Part shown: piece after piece, positions 61,559-64,000 of the stretch
Numbering within the stretch: the first letter of the stretch is position 1
How the letters are laid out: each line of letters begins with the position of its first letter
NCBI RefSeq assembly: GCF_014385065.1
Contig: NZ_JACRTA010000002.1
Location: forward strand, 186,001 to 250,000
Source: Lentihominibacter hominis
GTDB taxonomy: Bacteria > Bacillota > Clostridia > Peptostreptococcales > Anaerovoracaceae
DNA: 64,000 nucleotides
Reading direction: 5' to 3'
Notes under the pieces: model-generated
What the model saw: only the letters and a program-made list of their open reading frames with translations
What the model was told of the DNA's origin: nothing
Databases searched by the model: none
Made by a program: the position numbers and the translations under genes

Positions 61559-63178
61559 TTACTGATTCTCAGCTATACTGAATTTCTCTTTATCAGGGGT
61601 TAATGGTATTGCAGGCTGATTTATACTTATTCTTTTCATAATTATGATGGTAAGGATAAATAATGCTGCAATGATTATATATCCTAAAGAAAGACTTTCT
61701 GTTATTCCTGTAATCAGGTATCCTACGATAGCTATAGCTCCGCATATTAGAGAATATGGTGCTTGAGTCTTGATGTGATCGATGATGGACAGTTCTCCTG
61801 ATGTTGCTGAAACAATAGAAGTATCAGCCAGAGGTGAACATGTTGCTCCCATTCCCGCACCTCCTATTATGGCAGAGATACAGAGTAAAAGATCTGCATT
61901 GGTTGCCACTGCAAAAGGCACTACGACAGGTATCATAATGGCGAATGTCGTCCAGCCTCCTCCTATAGCGAATGCTGTTGCGGCGCAGAGCAGGAAGAGA
62001 ATTGTAGGAGTTATCACAGGAGGAATGTTTCCCTGGAAGACTGATATCATGAATTCTGTGATGCCAAGTCTGTCGGAAACTCCCCCAAGGGTCCAGCCAA
62101 GGATAAGTACCAGATTAGCGTATAATATAGACTTGACTCCGATAAATGCTGCGCTGGCGAGCTGAGTTACGGGAGCGGCTTTTCTCAGACGAAGATATAT
62201 GGTGGTGATTATTATGGTAAATACAAGACCATACATCAATGAACGTATCCCCTCCATCTGACTCACTGTTCTTACTATATCATGGTGTCTGAAGAAATCA
62301 CCTGTGTAAAGCATAAAAAAGAGTACGAGACAAATTAGCAACGCTATAGGAAATATAAGATCAACAGGTTTACCTTTTGCCGGCTTCACTTCTCCATAGG
62401 AGTCCTGTTCATCTTCATCTCCGCTGAAAGAATGTTCTATTAGTTTACCTGTGGTATCTGCTCTTTTTTCAGCCTTAGCCATGGGGCCTATATTGAGGTT
62501 AAATACAGCCACACAGTATACCATAATAAGGCATATGAATATGAAGAAATTGTAAGGTATTGACTTGAGAAGCAACTGATATGAGTTTCCTTCCATTCCT
62601 GCTGCGATCATCCCGGTGGCTAAAAGTCCTGCCAGAAATGCAGACCAGCTGGAGATAGGAGATATTGAGTTGATTCCGCATACTGTAGAATCAAGATAAT
62701 AAGAAAACTTTTCACGGGGGACTTTATTTTTATCTGAGATTGCCCGCATAGTTGCTCCGGTCGTAAGATTGTCAAAATAATCGTCAATCATAAGAACTGT
62801 ACATATTATACAAGTCATGAGTCCTGAACGTTTCTTACTGTTGATGCGTTTTGACATATATTCTGCAAAAGCATGGGATCCTCCTGATTTTACAAGAAGA
62901 CCGATGAGAGCGCCGATCATTACCATAGACAGAAGAACCATGAGGTTGTCGGGGGTGGTGATTGATCCTGGTATCAGAGTACCGTCTTGCGTTGATGTTC
63001 CTATGAAAATACTGTCAAAACTCTTAAGTGCGTTTACAGGATTGAATTTACCGATGATAAAACAGCCGAGGGTAATGCCTATAGCCATTGATAAGAGTAT
63101 CTTTCGGGTTTTAAGAACGAGAAAGATCGTCAGCAAAGGAGGAATAACAGACCAAAAAGATAATTCCATAATGTTCAT
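61559..63178 (-). CDS. NhaC-family Na+/H+ antiporter
   Basis: About 539 residues with roughly 12 transmembrane segments. Family features are WSVIPPLLTIFLVLKTRKIL at the start, MIDDYFDNLTTGATMR, SPISSWSAFLAGLLATG, GGGWTTFAIMIPVVVPFA and CSPLADTSIVSA. The NhaC family includes Na+/H+, malate/lactate and amino-acid antiporters; the exact exchange is not decidable. The start at 63178 has a GAAAGGAG site. A charged loop lies at about 240-270. Confidence 0.9.
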   Translation of the reverse strand: MNIMELSFWSVIPPLLTIFLVLKTRKILLSMAIGITLGCFIIGKFNPVNALKSFDSIFIGTSTQDGTLIPGSITTPDNLMVLLSMVMIGALIGLLVKSGGSHAFAEYMSKRINSKKRSGLMTCIICTVLMIDDYFDNLTTGATMRAISDKNKVPREKFSYYLDSTVCGINSISPISSWSAFLAGLLATGMIAAGMEGNSYQLLLKSIPYNFFIFICLIMVYCVAVFNLNIGPMAKAEKRADTTGKLIEHSFSGDEDEQDSYGEVKPAKGKPVDLIFPIALLICLVLFFMLYTGDFFRHHDIVRTVSQMEGIRSLMYGLVFTIIITTIYLRLRKAAPVTQLASAAFIGVKSILYANLVLILGWTLGGVSDRLGITEFMISVFQGNIPPVITPTILFLLCAATAFAIGGGWTTFAIMIPVVVPFAVATNADLLLCISAIIGGAGMGATCSPLADTSIVSATSGELSIIDHIKTQAPYSLICGAIAIVGYLITGITESLSLGYIIIAALFILTIIIMKRISINQPAIPLTPDKEKFSIAENQ

Positions 63179-63380
63179 ATTTCTGGCTCCTTTCAAATGA
63201 TAAAATTATTACAAGAGGAATATTAACAGAATATTTCCAAAAAACAAATCATTTTAAATGTTTAAACTTTGGATGAAATTTGAGAATTACTAATGTTAAC
63301 AAGTTACTTATCGTCTTTATATAATTGATTTAATTGACAGAGTACATATAATTGATTATTTGAACCTGCAATATAAAGAA

Positions 63381-63412
63381 TAAAGAGCAAAGCCTTGAGA
63401 CTTTACTCTTTA
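63381..63412. terminator. Terminator of the LuxR-type gene
   Basis: TAAAGAGCAAAG (63381-63392) pairs with CTTTACTCTTTA (63401-63412) with one mismatch. On the minus strand T-rich sequence follows, so it ends the LuxR-type gene just upstream on that strand. Confidence 0.65.
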
Positions 63413-63433
63413 TAAGCGGCATATTTGATTTTT

Positions 63434-64000
63434 CTAAGAAAGCACTTTATGTATCAGTGAAACTCTGCTGTTAACGTCACATTTAATATATATGTTGCTC
63501 AGGTGCTTATTGAGGGTATGTCCTGCGATACAAAGAGAACTGCATATTTCGTCGTTTGTGAGGCTTTCTTTGACTACTTTGAAAACCACTTCTGTTTCTC
63601 TTTTTGTCAGCATACATTTATCCGCCATTTTCATGATTTTTTCATCAAGATGGGTGTAAGCATGATTATTTTCAGTGTTATTTTTCAGAGAATCCTGATA
63701 AAGCTTGAGACTGAGATGTCTGTTTATAAGCTCCATCATATAGATCTCTTTGTCTGAGAAGTCACCGTTTTCTTTGCTTCTTCCCAGTACAATAGCAGCC
63801 TGAAACTGGTTGTTGAAGGCGCTTATCACCTGCAGGCTGTACTTAATGTTGAAGGCAGCGTACGTATCATTAAAATAACCTGTGGTTCTTATTTCATCAT
63901 CATCTATGAGGTCCATTTCTCTGTAGACATCTCTCTTGCCCACCAGCATGATCCATTTGCCGAAATCTTCTTCTTCGTATTCCTCGATATACCGGTTTAT
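63434..64000 (-). CDS. LuxR-type transcriptional regulator, 5' end cut by window edge
   Basis: The minus-strand frame is open from 63434 to the right edge, so the gene continues outside the window; the first internal ATG (63949) should not be taken as its start. The C-terminal 65 residues are a LuxR/GerE helix-turn-helix (LTKRETEVVFKVVKESLTND, then CSSLCIAGHTLNKHLSNIY). The upstream part resembles a GAF-like sensor. It reads toward the nhaC-type gene and may regulate it, but this is only positional. Confidence 0.8.
   Translation of the reverse strand: MNRYIEEYEEEDFGKWIMLVGKRDVYREMDLIDDDEIRTTGYFNDTYAAFNIKYSLQVISAFNNQFQAAIVLGRSKENGDFSDKEIYMMELINRHLSLKLYQDSLKNNTENNHAYTHLDEKIMKMADKCMLTKRETEVVFKVVKESLTNDEICSSLCIAGHTLNKHLSNIYIKCDVNSRVSLIHKVLS

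Noticed and set aside
1..64000. CRISPR arrays, insertion sequences, prophage, tRNA or rRNA genes
   Set aside because: No spaced direct-repeat arrays, transposases, phage genes or tRNA-like cloverleafs were seen in the intergenic regions.

Overview
The window reads as a chromosomal segment of a moderately low-GC, endospore-forming anaerobe of the Firmicutes, class Clostridia. The evidence is three sporulation genes (spoIVA, spoVS, and a spoIIM-like gene), strong AGGAGG-type ribosome binding sites, the Clostridia order priA-def-fmt-yugP-rsmB-prpC-prkC-rsgA-rpe, a stand-alone methenyl-THF cyclohydrolase (fchA) next to fhs and folD, and the NiaR type of NAD repressor. A member of the Eubacteriales/Peptostreptococcales is plausible, but I cannot name a genus from the sequence alone. 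No rRNA, tRNA, CRISPR array, insertion sequence or prophage was seen; nearly everything looks chromosomal.

Layout. 1-19.9 kb is one tightly packed plus-strand housekeeping block: replication restart, formyl-Met handling, rRNA methylation, the PrpC/PrkC signalling pair, ribosome assembly GTPases, phospholipid synthesis (plsX, plsY, gpsA), RNase III, SMC, FtsY, Der and MiaB. 20-24.8 kb holds a two-domain membrane protein, spoIVA and a drug-efflux-type MFS pump. 24.8-29.5 kb holds a solitary hisD, a DUF4491 protein, a structured non-coding stretch, and a large secreted surface protein whose promoter spacer contains nine consecutive G. 29.6-34.7 kb is a catabolic module: a GPH-type transporter and a type-B carboxylesterase on the minus strand, divergent from an AraC-type regulator. 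34.8-41.2 kb carries a beta-CASP RNA hydrolase, a sigma-54 activator with a class III aminotransferase, and a MATE pump. 41.2-44.1 kb has niaR divergent from a PTS_EIIC_2/FmdE/DUF3842 operon. 44.1-50.8 kb holds the proline genes (proA on minus, proB-proC on plus), spoVS, a YitT protein, a Nudix hydrolase and the spoIIM-like gene. 51.1-64 kb holds a XerD-like recombinase with altered catalytic residues, an ABC-F gene behind an attenuator-like leader, rplS, an ABC exporter, rbgA, rnhB, the ZTP-riboswitch-controlled fhs-fchA-folD operon, an NhaC antiporter and a truncated LuxR-type regulator.

Most interesting, in my view: (1) the ABC-F leader with a 31-codon upstream ORF and two stacked intrinsic terminators; (2) the G9 tract between the -35 and -10 boxes of the surface-protein promoter, a likely phase-variation switch; (3) a compact, roughly 88-nt minus-strand small RNA candidate with C-rich single-stranded segments upstream of spoVS; (4) the niaR-linked PTS_EIIC_2-FmdE-DUF3842 operon of unknown function. 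All of these come from reading the sequence by eye; no database search or folding calculation was run.
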